64,000 bases of DNA from Monodelphis domestica (GCF_027887165.1 NC_077230.1:33865351-33929350), one strand, 5' to 3'. Shown: positions 1-14,073, counted from the first letter of the stretch. Notes: generated by a model from the letters alone, not told the origin. A program made the numbers and translations.

Positions 1-1460
1 AATTTTATTTTTATTTATATACATTTATTTAATTTATTTATTTTTAAACAATTTTATTTCATATTTATATATTTTTATTTATTAAATTATTTATTTTAAT
101 TTAATTTATTTACATTTAAAAGTATTTATTTTATATATTTTATTTAAGTAATTATATTTATTTATAAATTCATTTATAATTAATAGAATTTAAAAATTTA
201 TTAAATTATTAAAATATTGATTATTATTAATTATTGAAAATCACTAATTGATGATCAGTAATTGATCACTTATTAATTAGTGACAATTACTAATTGCTGA
301 TCATTAATTAATAATAGACAATAATTATTATTTTAACCATCATTATTAATTACTATTAAACAATTATTAATTAATCTGCATTGATTAATAATTAATATTA
401 ATCAATTAATAATTATTGATCAGTAATGAATAAAGTCATGATAATTTATTAATAATTAAATTAAATTATTTTAATGGATTGTCATTAATTAATAATTGAT
501 AATGGTTATTATTTATAATAATTATTAATTAATATTAAGTAATTATTGATTAATGATAATTGACATTAATTATTTTATACTCATTATTATTAATTGCATC
601 AAACAATTATTGATTTATTATCTTGAATTAATATTAACTGATTATTATTTGATGATAATTAATAATTAATATTAACAGATAATTGATAAGCATCAAATAA
701 TCCTTAATTCAATTTGTTTGATATTAATTAATAATGATGGTTAAAATAATAATTAATGATGATCAATTAGTTATTGTTACTAATTAATAATTCATTATTT
801 AATGAACCTCAATTGGTAATTATCCTTAATTAATAATTGATTAATATTAATTATTGATCATAAAATTATTGTGGTTTTGTTCATGTATATTTAATTAATT
901 TATTTATTTTTAAATGGATTTTGTTGATATATAAATATATTTTATTTATTAAATTATTTATTTTTAAATTTAATTTTATGTATTTATAAATTAATTTAAT
1001 TTAATTTTAAAATCAATTTAAATAATATTTTATTAAATTCTTAAATAATAAACCATTAGTTATTAAATATTGATTGATAATAATTATTAATTAGTGAAAA
1101 TTACTAATTGATGATAATTAATCAATAATATTTTGGTATTGATTATTAAGTAAGTAACAATTAACTGATTATGAATTAATGATAATTAATCAATAATTGC
1201 TTCATAATAATTAATGATTATAAGTAATCAATATCAACGATAAATTAATGATCATGAATGAATAGTCGATCAATGCCAATTATTAATACATAGCAATTGT
1301 TAATGATAATCAGTTAAGAATTGATTATATAATATTTAAATTATTATAATACAATATATAATATAATATAATACAATATAATAATTATTATATTTTAAAT
1401 ACTGATTAAATTTCATTAATTAATATTAATATGTATTTAATATTAAAGGATTGTTTTAGA
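1..1460. repeat. TAATTA-rich AT block upstream of unit A
   Basis: About 1.45 kb of almost pure A/T made of reshuffled short words such as TTAATTAAT, AATAATTGAT and ATCAATTA. It has no fixed period and no gene content. A block of the same texture, alignable in order, lies at 57180-58640 at the same place upstream of unit C, so it belongs to the duplicated unit. Composition changes abruptly near 1460 into ordinary sequence. It could be an old degenerate satellite or a matrix-attachment-like stretch; the sequence does not decide this. Confidence 0.8.
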
Positions 1461-1901
1461 ATATAAAGAAAAGAATGTTAGTCAATATGCCTTGTACCAC
1501 TTACCATAAACATTTCTTAGGCTATAGCAAAATTGTATATAGCTTTAGAATTCCTCCCCTTCCATTAGATATAATGCTGAATTTTTCCCGTCAAATTTAA
1601 TGAACATACAGGATTAAATTTGAACATATGAGATACATTTTGAAATGAAATATTACTCTTGTGTATATTGGGGCTGAACACTTAGATAAAAGGAATTTTT
1701 AAGGGGGTATCATTTAATGTCAAGAGACTGATCAAGAAAACTAATTTTTACAAATAAAATTAATACACCACTGTACTTTGAAATTATTTATATTTTGTTG
1801 ACCATGCACTTTAAAAATTATTTTTATTTTTATTCAAGTAAAGATCAGAATTTTCTTGTTCAAGAACCTTGTTTATAGCTTTTAATCTTCTCTGTGAAAA
1901 A

Positions 1902-1956
1902 ATGATGCAAAGAAGAGTCCAGAACCTCGATTTATTTTCTTGTCAAATAGACAAAG
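1902..1956 (+). CDS. Unit A exon 1 (start codon, first PDZ strand)
   Basis: ATG ATG CAA AGA... encodes MMQRRVQNLDLFSCQIDK and ends in phase 1 at AAAG|gtaagc. NLDLFSCQIDKGDNELGL aligns with the start of the neurabin PDZ (KLDLFPVELEKDEDGLGI). An in-frame TAA lies upstream near 1840 with no intervening ATG, so 1902 is the first possible Met in this exon. A T-rich tract ending in CAAG at about 1838 could be an acceptor for an upstream noncoding exon. Unit C has the identical 55-nt coding exon at 59098-59152. Confidence 0.78.
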
Positions 1957-4900
1957 GTAAGCTTTAACTATAAAATTGCTTATTTCATACATGTATGCCA
2001 TTCTTCATCAGTTTTATTTTTATTAAGCTTGTTTTTCATATCAATAAATATCAAATATAGAGAATATTAAAATATTAGGAATAACTCCCAAATGAAGATT
2101 AAAGAGTGTAACTGATAAATATTTTTGATATCATATAAATAAATATTTTTGATATCATAACTTTTAAAATAGTGTCAGAAAGGTGAGTCATAGCAATAAG
2201 GCAAAAAATTTAAGGAATAATCTGTAAAATCATAGTAAGAATAAAATCGTTACCTTTTATAGACAATATAATAGTTTATTTAGAAAACCCAATCAAGCCA
2301 AATAAAATGAATTAAAATAACTCCAGGAAAATGCAGGATAATAAATAAATCTTCATAGAGCATTAGCATTTTTATATATTATTCCCTAAAGCCTTAGCAA
2401 GAACAAATAAAGACATTCTATTTAAAAATGATAGAGACTGTGAAATACCTGGAATTCTATTCATCAAAACAAAAGGGGGATGGAGGGAGGGCAGAACTAA
2501 GATGGTGGAGAAGCTACACAGACTCACCTGTTCTCTATCTACCAAATTAAAATATGATATAATGCCTAAAAAGAAATATTGGAGCACCATAATCTACAGA
2601 AAAATGGAGTGAAATAATTTTTCTATTTAAAACTACTTAGAAAGCCATTAGGAAAGTTCTATTCCACTCTGATGGAAGAGGAGTGCAAAAACAACAGAAC
2701 GAGGCAGGTTCCGATAATTAAAGAGTCCTTGGACACACCTGAATCAGCAACAGGGGCTGCCAGAGCTCCCAGCTGCAGCCCTTTGCTGCCTTGACGGAGT
2801 GCCCATACACAGATCCAGGCAGCAGTTGTGGCGGACCTTATTGGGAGCACTTAGCACATCCCAATGCTTGCAACCTCAGAGGACAAGGGGATCCTGGTCA
2901 CAGTTACCAGATGGAAAAGAATTCACATGGTTACTCACTGACCTGACCACAGGCCAGGAGAGTATTAAACACACTTGTCATTACATTATACAATGTTGAA
3001 AGAATTTAAAAAAAAAAAAAAAGATTGGTCACTAAGAACTCTCAATGAAGCTGCACAAAGAACTTGGAACATACTTCTTTCTACATAGTTACAGAAAATG
3101 AGCAAACAACAATACCAAAACACCCTAACCATAGAAAGATATTTTGGTGCCCGGGAAGACTTAAAATCAGAAGAAAATATTGCTGCATCCAAAGCTTAGA
3201 AGGAAGAAAAGATATTAGCTATTTCACATCTCAAAATAGTCTACAAAGCAGAAATTGTCTAAATTATTTAGAGTAGTTTAAGAAACGTGTCTCTGGGGGC
3301 TTCCGTCCCGGCTCCTGCCGCGGCGGCTCCACCGCAGGCCCAGTTGCGGGCTCCAACCCAGGGTCCCGGGACGCTCTCGAGGGGACATGCTGAGGCGGAC
3401 TCTGGAAAACCGGGACGCCCAGACCAAACAGCTGCAGGATGCGGTCTCCAACGTGGAGAAGCACTTTGGGGAGCTGTGCCAGATCTTCGCGGCGTACGTG
3501 CGTAAAACGGCCCGGCTTCCAGACAAACCAACCTCCTGGTGAATGAAATCAATGCTTATGCTGCCACCGAGACGCCCAACCTGAAGCACGGCCTGAAGGT
3601 CTTTGCTGATGAGTTTACCAAACTTCAGGATTATAGGCAAGCTGAGGTTGAAAGACTTGAAGCCAAAGTAGTTGAACTTTGAAAAGTTATGGAACTATTG
3701 TGAAAATGAAACGGGATGATCTCAAAGCAACTTTAACAGCAAAGAGTCGAGAAGCTAAGCAGTTAACTCAACTAGAAAGGACGCATCAACGGAATCCATC
3801 AGATCGGCATGTCATAGTATCCTTTCAATTTTGAAGAAAAAATTATTTTGTCATTTAGTTGATAAAAAGGCAGAAACAGAATTACAGAGAGCTACAATGG
3901 ATGCCACCAGAACAAGTCGGCACCTGGAAGAAACAATTGACAATTTTGAAAAGCAAAAAATAAAGGACATAAAGAATATATTTTCAGAATTTATAACTAT
4001 TGAAATGCTGTTCCATGGTAAAGCTTTAGAAGTCTACACTGCTGCCTACCAAAATATACAGAAGATTGATGAAGAAGAAGATCTAGAGATTTTTTGGAGC
4101 TCTCTCTATCCACCTGACTATTCAACTTGTTTAGATATTGTTCGAGCAAATTCAAAATCTCCTCTTCAGAAATCTATTTCTATCAAGTGTATATCCGGAT
4201 CAGGACAGCAGATTCCTACCACTCGGATAAGAAAAGATCACCAAGATGACGATGAAGAGGATGATGAATTGGACGTTACAGAAGAAGAAAATTAATTTTA
4301 TATGTGCTTTTAACAGTTCCCCTCAAAATCATCAACTTCAGCTTATTAAATGTGTCAATTGCCCAAAAAAAGCAATAAGAAATTAACATGTCTATATGTA
4401 TACATATATGCACCATTAACAGGTATTTCAAAAGAATCTATTGGTTTTTTAAAGTAAATGGTTTTTGAGGAATTAACTTCAGAATGGAATGTGATTAAAG
4501 GAAATTTCTGTAGCCCCAAAATTAAGTAGCTAAAATGAAAAACATGCCATTAGCTTTGTTCTGTTACCAAGGTTATGGTATTTGTTTAAATATAAATTTC
4601 ATTTTTAAAGAATTTCAAAATAATTATCGTGAGAGCTGTCTTTAAGCCATTGTCATATCACACAAATAAATGTGACAGTGGCCAAAAAAGAACTATTATC
4701 TTCTCTTGGTTCCCTATGTAAGCTAAGTTTCCATGCCTTCATTTCTTAAAAATCAGTTAAAATTCCTTCAAAATCATTGACAAGCATTGTTCCATAAAGT
4801 ACTTAAATAAGGTTGTTTTACTTCCTTATCAATTTCAAAAATTGGGGAGTTTTATTTGCCAGGTCACATCTACCTAGTTAACGCCTTTAAATAGTCCAAT

Positions 4901-7618
4901 GGGGCTAAATGAGCAAAAGAAATTAGAAGACCAAGGAAACTGGTCATATTTATATATTCCATTTTTAACAATGGAAGAAGGTAGTTAAAGGGTGAAAAAA
5001 TGTAGTAGTCCTCATGAACTTAAAATCAAAATGTTGACAATGTGTGATGCAGACTTTGGAAAACCTATTTTGAGATGCTATTTTCCCATAGAGAAATGAG
5101 GCACAGGCTGCTAATAAAAGAAATTCTGAAATTGTATTAGAATTTCTAAACACTAAAATTTATTATTATTATTATTATTAATGACACATTCTTGTACCTG
5201 GAAATATCAAGTTGGAGACATTTGAATCATAGAATGTTAGCATGTCTGACATTTTTTTCATTTCCAGGATTTCCTTCTGGGAAAACATTTGTAATCTTAT
5301 TTCATTGATCCAGACAAGCATATTTTACTAACTGTGAAATTTATTTCCTTTGGAATACTAGAAAAATTACTATTCACAACACATAAAAATAAAGACTTTA
5401 CAGAAAAAAAAAAGAAACGTGTCTCTGACACTTGCTAGTTGTGAAATGCTGGACAAGTCACTTAACCCTGTTTGCCCCAGTTTCCTCTTCTGTAATGAAG
5501 AGATAGCTGGAGAAGAAACTGGAACACTACTACATTAGCTTCACTAGGAAAATTCCAACTCAAGTCATAAAGAGTCAGATACAACTGACTGACAAAACAA
5601 GAAGGATCAATGGTCAATTAGAGGAACAGATTAGGTGTAGAAAATGCTGAATAAAAAAGGGCCTTGTAAAATGTACCTTTGATAAACTCAAAGTCCTTAG
5701 ACTGTGCTAGAATTAGGAATTATTTTTTTAAACTGTTGGGAAAATTAGAAATGCTTTGAGACGACTTTTTATATAAGTTGTCTTTTATTGTGAATATATG
5801 AACCCACAAATGATCCATAAATAAACTTTGGGGTTCTGTGATCTTGGAAGAGAGAAAAAATGCATGTTTTTTAATAACATTTCATTCAAATTTAACAAAT
5901 TCCAATAACAATTTTTATAATACACTTTGATATCTGGTATGGTTAGATCATCTTCCATCATATTATTTTTCATTATTTCCATTGATATTCTTGACCTTGT
6001 TTAGTGAAAAATAATATGATGGAAGATGATCTAACAGTGAAAAATAATATGATGGAAGATGATCTAACCATACCAGATATCAAAGTGTGTATTATTATAA
6101 AGTACTTATCTTCAAACTAATCTATTATTGATGAAGAAAGAGTAGTGGATCTGTGGAATAGAGTAGGTACACACAATTTGCACAGTAGAAATGACTTTAG
6201 TAATGTTGTGTTTCTTACATGCAAAAATCCATATTTTAGGGTCAAGAACTCACTGGGTCAAAAACTGCTGGGAAAACCAGAAAGCATTTTGGCAGAAACT
6301 AGATGTAGACCAATGCCGCACATCATGTATCAAAATAAGGTCAAAGTGGCATTTGATTTATGCATTCAGGGTAATGCCAGATTTAAATTAGGGGGAAAAG
6401 AATTATCAAATAAAGGACAGAGAACATTATAGGAGGTGCAATGGATCATATTCATTACCTTTAAAAGTTTTCCACACAAAACCAGAGAGAAAGAAGAAAA
6501 ATGGGAAAAAATTTAAAGATCTGATTAAGGCCTCATTTCTCAAAGATATAGAGCACTGGATCAACTTTATAAAGAATACAGGTTGTTCCCCAATTCACAG
6601 ATACTAAAATTATATGAATAATCAGTTTTCAGATGAAGAAATAAAAACTGTCTCTAGCCACATAAAAAAGCACTAAATCACTATGAAGAATACAAATTTA
6701 AACAACTCTTACTTACCTTTTCATGCCTATCAAATTTTCTTAACAAGACAGGAAAGGAAAATGAAAAACGTTGGAGGTGATGGGGGAATATTTGAGACAC
6801 TAAGGTACAGATGGTGGAATTGTGAACTGATTCATCTATTCTAGAGAACATGGATATATGCTCAAAGAGCTATGCAATTGTGCATATTCTTTGACTTGGC
6901 AATATCACAACTAAAACAGTATCCCAAAGAGATTAGAAATTTTTAAAAAATGAAAAGAAAATGTCCCTATATGTACAAAATAATTTATGGCAGTAATTTT
7001 TCGTGTTGAAGAACTTAAAATTTCAGGGATAACATTCAATTGTGAAATGGCTGAAAAATTTATGGTATATGATTGTAATAATATTATTGTGCTACATGAA
7101 ATGATGATTAAGATGCTTTCAAAAAACCTGGAAGACTTATATGAACTGATGCAAAATGAAGGGAGCAGAAGCAGAACACTGGGTACATGAACAGCAATGC
7201 TATGCAATGATCAACTGTAAATGACTTTGCTATGCCCAGAAATACAAAGATTGAAAGACAGTTCTGAAAAACTGAAAAATGTTATCCACTTGCAGTGGAA
7301 AAGGTGATGGAATATAAATGTAGAGAAAAACATATTTTACTTTATTTTCCTTTCTTTCTGGTATGTTTTATTTCTCAACATGATGAATAAGGAAGGAAAT
7401 ATGTTTTACATGACTGCATATGTATAATCTTTATCAAATTGCTTACCTTTTTAATGAGGTTGGAGACCAGGGTGACTAGGAAAGAATTTGGAACTTAAAA
7501 TAGATTTTATATGTCCTTAGAAAAAATTTTAATTATTAAAAATGTCTTAATGTGCTTATATGCTGAAAGGTAGAAAGTTCAGCAAAATCATTGGTCTAGG
7601 GGAGACTGTAACAGAGTC

Positions 7619-7666
<48 letters not shown>

Positions 7667-10600
7667 CTAATTATTAAGGAAAAGATACCGGTAAAGTATA
7701 AGTGGATGGCTTATAATTCCAGTGCAAAGCTAGAGTGACCAGGCCAACTGTACTGGGAGGAAATTTTATTCTTACTTTTGCTTCAGATGTTTTAGGCTTT
7801 CATTATTATTACTATTATTATTTTTGTATTTATAGGTGACAACGAACTGGGGCTTTGTACTTGTATCTTCTTTGATCCAGCAGATGAGGATGGAAAGGAA
7901 CCAGGGGTTTTTATAACTGAAATTATTGAAGGAGGTGCAGTTCACAAACTTGGATGGTGAGTTTGGTTTTGTAATTTTATAAGAATTGACTTTGTAGGGA
8001 GGATTTAACATCATTCTAAAAAGGGTTAATATTGTAAACATGGAAAGTGACTACACAAATAAAATCTCTGAAAAATACAGAAATATCAACTTTAAAAATA
8101 TTGTCATGACCAAGCTAGTAAGGAAATGGAATTGGCTTGGAAACAAAGATTCTATAATTCCACTCCAACTAGGTCTGTAAACTGTGACTTTATTCTTGAT
8201 CATTGAGAAGGTCTTTAATAATTGCCATAATGAGCCCATTGTAAACATGTGCCCAGCTATTTCCAAATCAGGTCAAATTAACAAGTATTTATAAATCTAT
8301 ACCATTCCAGAACCTGTGCTCTCCATGAAGGGATATAAAGAAAGTGGGAAAATAGTTCTTGATTTGGAGAAATGAAAAACTGAATTGACTAGGCAACAAA
8401 CAAGTTACTATTGTGTGCAGAAAAGATCTATACTAAATAAATGTGAGAAAATCTGGGTGTGGGGGATACTTTGGTTGTATTAGAAAAAATGGTATCCATG
8501 AGACACTGGCAACTATCTTCAGAGATTATTGAAATTTGACTATACAATAAAATAATTCCTGAATTGAGAGAGGGCTTCCTAGATATAGGAATGTAGGAAT
8601 ATACATTTAAAATATTACTATAAACTGCCCAAAGTGAATCCTTGAGAAAGGAAAAAAATAAGAAATGCAAATAGGTTGCCAAATCATAACTTTAACCTTG
8701 TAAGAATTTACTATGCAACTGGGGTCAAATGGTACCCTCTATGTCCTTGCTCATGATGTAATTTTGGACTTTAAAATGGAATTCTTCCTGAGATGACACT
8801 CTGTTACATAGAACTGAAAGCAAAAAACGCCATCAGGCTTTCTGTTTCTAAGCCTGAGGCTCATTACTTCTTCATCCCCAACTCACATAGCCCAGATGGT
8901 TTTAGAATTTTTTCCTGCTTCCTAGATTGTAACAGAATTGATTTCATTAGCTGCCCATCCTGAATATCCCAAATACATGGTGGAAATTTTCTCCTCTTAA
9001 CCACCCAAAGTTGTTTTCTTTTCCTCAGTTTCTATGATGACATTTATCTGTTTATTATCACCCAAGGTCTCTACAATAAAAGTATCAACAAGAAGTGTCC
9101 TTCTGAATTATCGTCTCCTTACTCAGTCTTCAGTCAGTGGGGCATTGTCTGATACCTCAGAAGAATCATTTGTTTTAGTTTCTGCAGATCCTATTGACTT
9201 TCTGAAGAATATTAAAATTGAAACAATACTCTGATAATTGTTTGTAGGAGGGCATCTGTGTTTGTGGATGATTTCTCTTGCATCCTTCTCACTGTGTTTT
9301 CCAAGATCTGCCAAAGTCCCTTCCTTTTTCAATCTCATTTCATTATTGAGACTTAGCCAGCTGGAAAGGCTTGGAGTACAGACCCAGTTATGAACACTAA
9401 TCATCCTTGAAGCCCACTTAAAAAATATCCAGGGAAGAATCCCCAGACAGGCTGCAGGGTGATGAAATTATTGAGACATACCAGCCCTCTAAATCTTCTG
9501 ATTAATTTGTAGAGAAGTGGTGACTGAAAAATTTGTAAGTGGCAGCCATTATACTAATGGTATGATGAGTCATTGAAGTCTATCTCTTAAATTAGTACCA
9601 TATCTTCTAATCATACACATGCATTGGGCTTTTAGGTCATAAATATCTTCAATGTAATTTTAATTACTATGCAATTCTATTTTTCAGTATCCGTGTATTT
9701 GACCAGATTATTAAAATAGGTGACATCAATCTAATTGGATTGGATGAAGCAGAAATCATCTCTACTTTTAAAAAAATGGACGATTCTCCTTTCCAGTAAG
9801 TAAATTTTCCCATATTTCTTTTAAGATGCATAGATTGCTAGATCATTGTTTTTGACTTGGAAATTTCCTAAGCAATGTGTTCAAACAGAAAAATTGGGGA
9901 GAAAGAAAGCCTAATTAACATTTTTAAATAATTTCTCTTTTTGTCTTCTTTTGCTAGGAAATGACCCTCTTTTTTTCTGTTCAGCAGTTCACAAGACGTT
10001 TTAGGATTCATTTGCACCTTCCTTTCTGAATACTCTATCACATCTCAAGCAAACCCTTGATTTTCATTTGCATTTATTTTTAGTTAATGAATTTTTATTT
10101 TCTTGCCAAATAATGCTCCTTGAAGCTGAAGAGATTTTTTTGTTTTGTTTTGTTTTTGTAAGAATGAAAGCTTAGCTGAATTTCCCCATTCCATTTTTTG
10201 CATGGCTATGTCTTTATCCAAAGTACATAAATTAAATGTGGATGTTTTGTACCTAGGATTGAAATTGGCCGCGAACCACCTGAAGTCAAGTCAGAACTTA
10301 TAGTACGCCTCAAGTTGTCAGAGGAAAGGAAGAAATATTTTATGAATTCACTCATAGTACAGGTATTATGTGAACCAAATAAAAAAATGCAGAAACTCAA
10401 AATTCTTTCTTTTTTATCATAACAATATTAAAATAAAAATTTTGTTCTTTAAAAAGTTTCCTTTCCTACTCTTGAGTAACTTCATCTTAATTTATTACAT
10501 ACTTTTTTATTGTTGCTCTTTTATGCAATTTTATCAATGTCTCTGAGATTTCCATTCTAGTCTTCTCTGATGCTCTCCAACCTTCACCACTGAATTATCA

Positions 10601-13600
10601 TTTGTAGTATAGAGAATGAATTAAGCAAAACTGAACAATAAATACACAACTGAATCTGATAGTTTTTGCTCCTTTCTGAACAAAGGAGATATATATGTGT
10701 GCATGTGTATGTATATTTTTATATCTCTAGCTTTTGTCCCAGACTAAGATTTTCCATTACAATTAGTCAGAGGATGGCAATCTTTTAATGCTGCTTTAAT
10801 TTACCTTAGTTTTAAAGAGCCTTCTGTTTCTGCTTACTTTACATTATTTAATGTGGGGTTTTTTAATGTCTCATAGAATTCTTATTGTTAATTTCAAAAA
10901 CTTAATAATATCTCATTATATAATATATCACAGCATTTGTTCAGGTCTTCCCAAATTAACAGACACTTTGTATTCAGACAAAGAATATGTGAGTGTATCC
11001 ATATTCCCTTGATTTCCTGCCTTTGATGACTTTGGGGTTTCTCTTCTATTCTAGTTGCATTGTTTTGTTCATGTTAAATCTTTCTTAGTAGTGCAAAATT
11101 TCTATTTTTTTCTTTTATTATGATCACTAACCCCCTAGTTTTTTACCATCAATATGCCTCACAAATAGAGGTCTAAGATGTCTCATTCCTGTTGATTTTC
11201 TAATTTTGAATGCTGTATGGATATTGGTTCATATTAAGGTTGTATATGCAACTTGAATTCATGATGGTAAATTATATACTCTTTCATATTCAAACTTTCA
11301 TCTGTATCACCTGACTTCCAGTTTTTCTCAGGCCTTCCAGAATACAGAATCCTTCCTCTCTCATTTTTGTTTTTGGGTTTTTGAACTCCTGGATTGCTGA
11401 GTTAATTATCTTCTGGGACTTACTTATGGTAGAATATTTTATGAACTTTTAATTATTGCCAAGTAATCTTGAATAATTTTATTATTTTTGAAGGTTCAGT
11501 TTGAGGACCTGTTAATTTTAGACCTCTTTTATTATTCTTGTTTTTAACATTTCCATTAAGATTCCTTTTCACAACAATCTCTGACCAACAATCTTTTATT
11601 TTATGTCTTTCTGTATCCTGTCTCTAAGGCTTTCCCCAAAATGCTGGTCTACCAATTTGTAAGCCCCTGGAGGTGAAGGAATGTTTTATCTTTATATCCC
11701 TAGGACAACACACGGGCTTGCAATTTTAAGATGCTTAAGAAGTTATGATTGAATTAGTTGCTCATGTTGTTATGCTGATGCATAAGCAGGCTCTAGCTTT
11801 TTATTCTGTGCTATTTAGCTAGATGTTTTGGCAAACTCTTTAAAATGTTTTACTATAATTTTGAAATGACCATCTGTCCTCTAATAATGATAATGTCTTT
11901 GGAAGAAAGATCAAAGTATATATTTAATCTTTCAAAGTGTGTATATGGGTATATTGGTATATATTTCATTTTGCAAAAAGTATAAAAGTATTTACTACTG
12001 CCTCCTTAAAACCTCTTTCCTATCCAATTATGAAATCTTTAAACATTAGCACATTAGGAGAGTGGATTTTGTTTGTTTATTTTAAGCATGTTCTTGAGAT
12101 TTCTTAGCTTTAGGCCTATATTGTAATTACACTTTCTAAACATTTTCTCCATTTAAAGGAAAAAATTGGAGATATCACTATTGTGAGAGGACAAGCAAGT
12201 ATTTGTACAACTTCAAGAGAACCATGGTACTGGATGGCCAGGTATATATATATATATTATATATATATATATGTATATATATAAGCTTTTATTGAGTATG
12301 TAAACTACTGGTTTTTTAGACAGAACTTAGTGAAAGATTAATAATAAAATAACAATATGCTTTTGCCTCTAAATTCCATTTACTGGGAAGATTTCCAAAT
12401 TGGAGACTCAATTTTGAAAAAATATTTATATTCAGTGGGTTTTTTGGATAATATTTTCCTGATGAGGAATGGCCTAATCATTTCTGGCTCATAAATATAT
12501 AGAATGAAATAATATAATGCATTAAAATAAGTAAATATCAGGAATAGAAGAAATCTGGAAACATCTTGATAAACTTTGATGTAAAGCAAATAGAACAGAT
12601 TAAAAACAAAAACAAAAAGAATGTTTTTTTTAAACTTTAGCTTCTGTCCTATAATTGAAGCTAAGTGTCAGTTCCAAAGCATAAGAGCAGTAAGAGCTAG
12701 GCATTGGGGTCAAATGACCAGCCCAGGGTCACATAGCAAAGAAGTGCCTGAGGACAGATTTGAATGCAAGACCTCTCATCTCCAGGATCTCTCTGTCCAC
12801 TCAGCCAATTAACTGTTCATGAGAATATATTTTTTGTGAATTAAGACAAAAAAGGTCTAGAGAGAGCAATGGATAAGCAAAAAAATGTTAGCCAGAATAA
12901 TAGATTTAAAAATGTTATTTTAGAGTGTTTAACTGACTCCCTATTATGTAAATTCATGTTAATCTAATCAATATCTTTCTGATATTCTGAATCATTTTAA
13001 GCTAATATTTTTGTCTTTTAGATATATTCTATTATATTGATTTTTGTATCTGTACCTTTCCCCTCTGACTGTACTGAAGAACATCATTGTGAAAGCCCAT
13101 AAACACCTTTTTCAGTGGCAAAATCATAACTCATTAGGGGTGTGCACATTTGTCACATAGATAATGATGGATGGACTTCATCAAAACTGATTACAACTTG
13201 TATACAACCTTTAGAGAATTTAATGAGCTAAGAATTTCAATTTCAATTTTAAGAGGTCTTCAGAAATTACTTTAGATATCTAGTAGATTTCTGTAATGAT
13301 TTTTAAAGTATATATGTATACATACTGTAAACCTTAACATTTCTTAGACTTATAAATGTTGGAAATTCCACCATTGGGAAATTTCTACTTGAAAAATTTC
13401 CCACTGATAGTCTATTGGAATGTGAATCCCCCTTGGCATGGGAGGGTCCTTCTCCTACCTACTTAAGATTACTTTAGGATAGAAACCTTTTGCTGAAGAA
13501 TGGAAAGGGCTTTGACCTATGCTTAAGCATAGAACACAAAGTTCTTTGAGTCATGTTTTATTTTAGAATTGATACAATAGAGATACTTGGAATGACAGAA

Positions 13601-14073
13601 CCAGGTCTTGGAACTTACAATCTCCACCCTACTCAGTCCTAACAGGATTTACGAAGGGCTGCAGCAAAGGATCAAAATTTAATTATTTGAGAATATGACC
13701 TTCAACAGATATGTGCAAAGGGGCAGACCTCTGGGCGGTCCTGGGTTAAGCTAGAGCCACCATTGGCACAGGGAAGACATGGACAGTGATTGGTAGATGT
13801 GAGAACTGAGGGGAGGGAAGTTGAATGGTTTCCTTAAAGATAGCAAGGTCTGAGGAGTGGGAGAGGTTCGAGAAGTTTTGCTCTGAGAGGATGCTCTGAG
13901 AGGAGGGCTTGCTCTGAAGGTGGCTGGAGGTGGAGGCCTCTGAGACTGTTTCTCCATTTGGTCACATGAGTGATAGGGACTGATCTCTTTTCTTTGCCTT
14001 AGCTATCTAAGGGCTTGGGCCTTTTGGCTCAGCCTAAACAGAGGGGGTATTTAAGCCCTATTCCCTTATCTCC

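Larger units (their letters stand above)
2204..5974 (+). mobile_element. LINE-1 nest in intron 1 of unit A
   Basis: A composite of old + strand L1 pieces: ORF2-like sequence at about 2204-2485; an L1 5'-end-like piece at about 2486-3279 (containing actaagatggtggagaagct, followed by A-rich 5' region); and another ORF2-like piece at about 5625-5765 (aaactgttgggaaaattagaaa). The CIBAR1 retrocopy (3296-5411) and a SINE (5428-5620) sit inside. Unit C lacks this whole block and joins directly at the equivalent of 2204/5974. The 5' L1 assignment is moderate; the exact number of elements is unclear. Confidence 0.5.

Noticed and set aside
3268-3640. GC-rich overlapping reverse frames near 3300-3640
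   Set aside because: They are shadows of the CIBAR1 retrocopy's GC-rich 5' end on the opposite strand.
6145-6432. 95-codon + frame conserved at 59519-59806
   Set aside because: It reads as decayed L1 ORF2 (WNRVGTHNLHSRND...), conserved only because the duplication is recent.
8428-9404. Reverse-strand frames (8428-8682, 9123-9404) conserved in unit C
   Set aside because: Conservation is explained by the recent A/C duplication; no domain, no splice context and no codon bias is visible.
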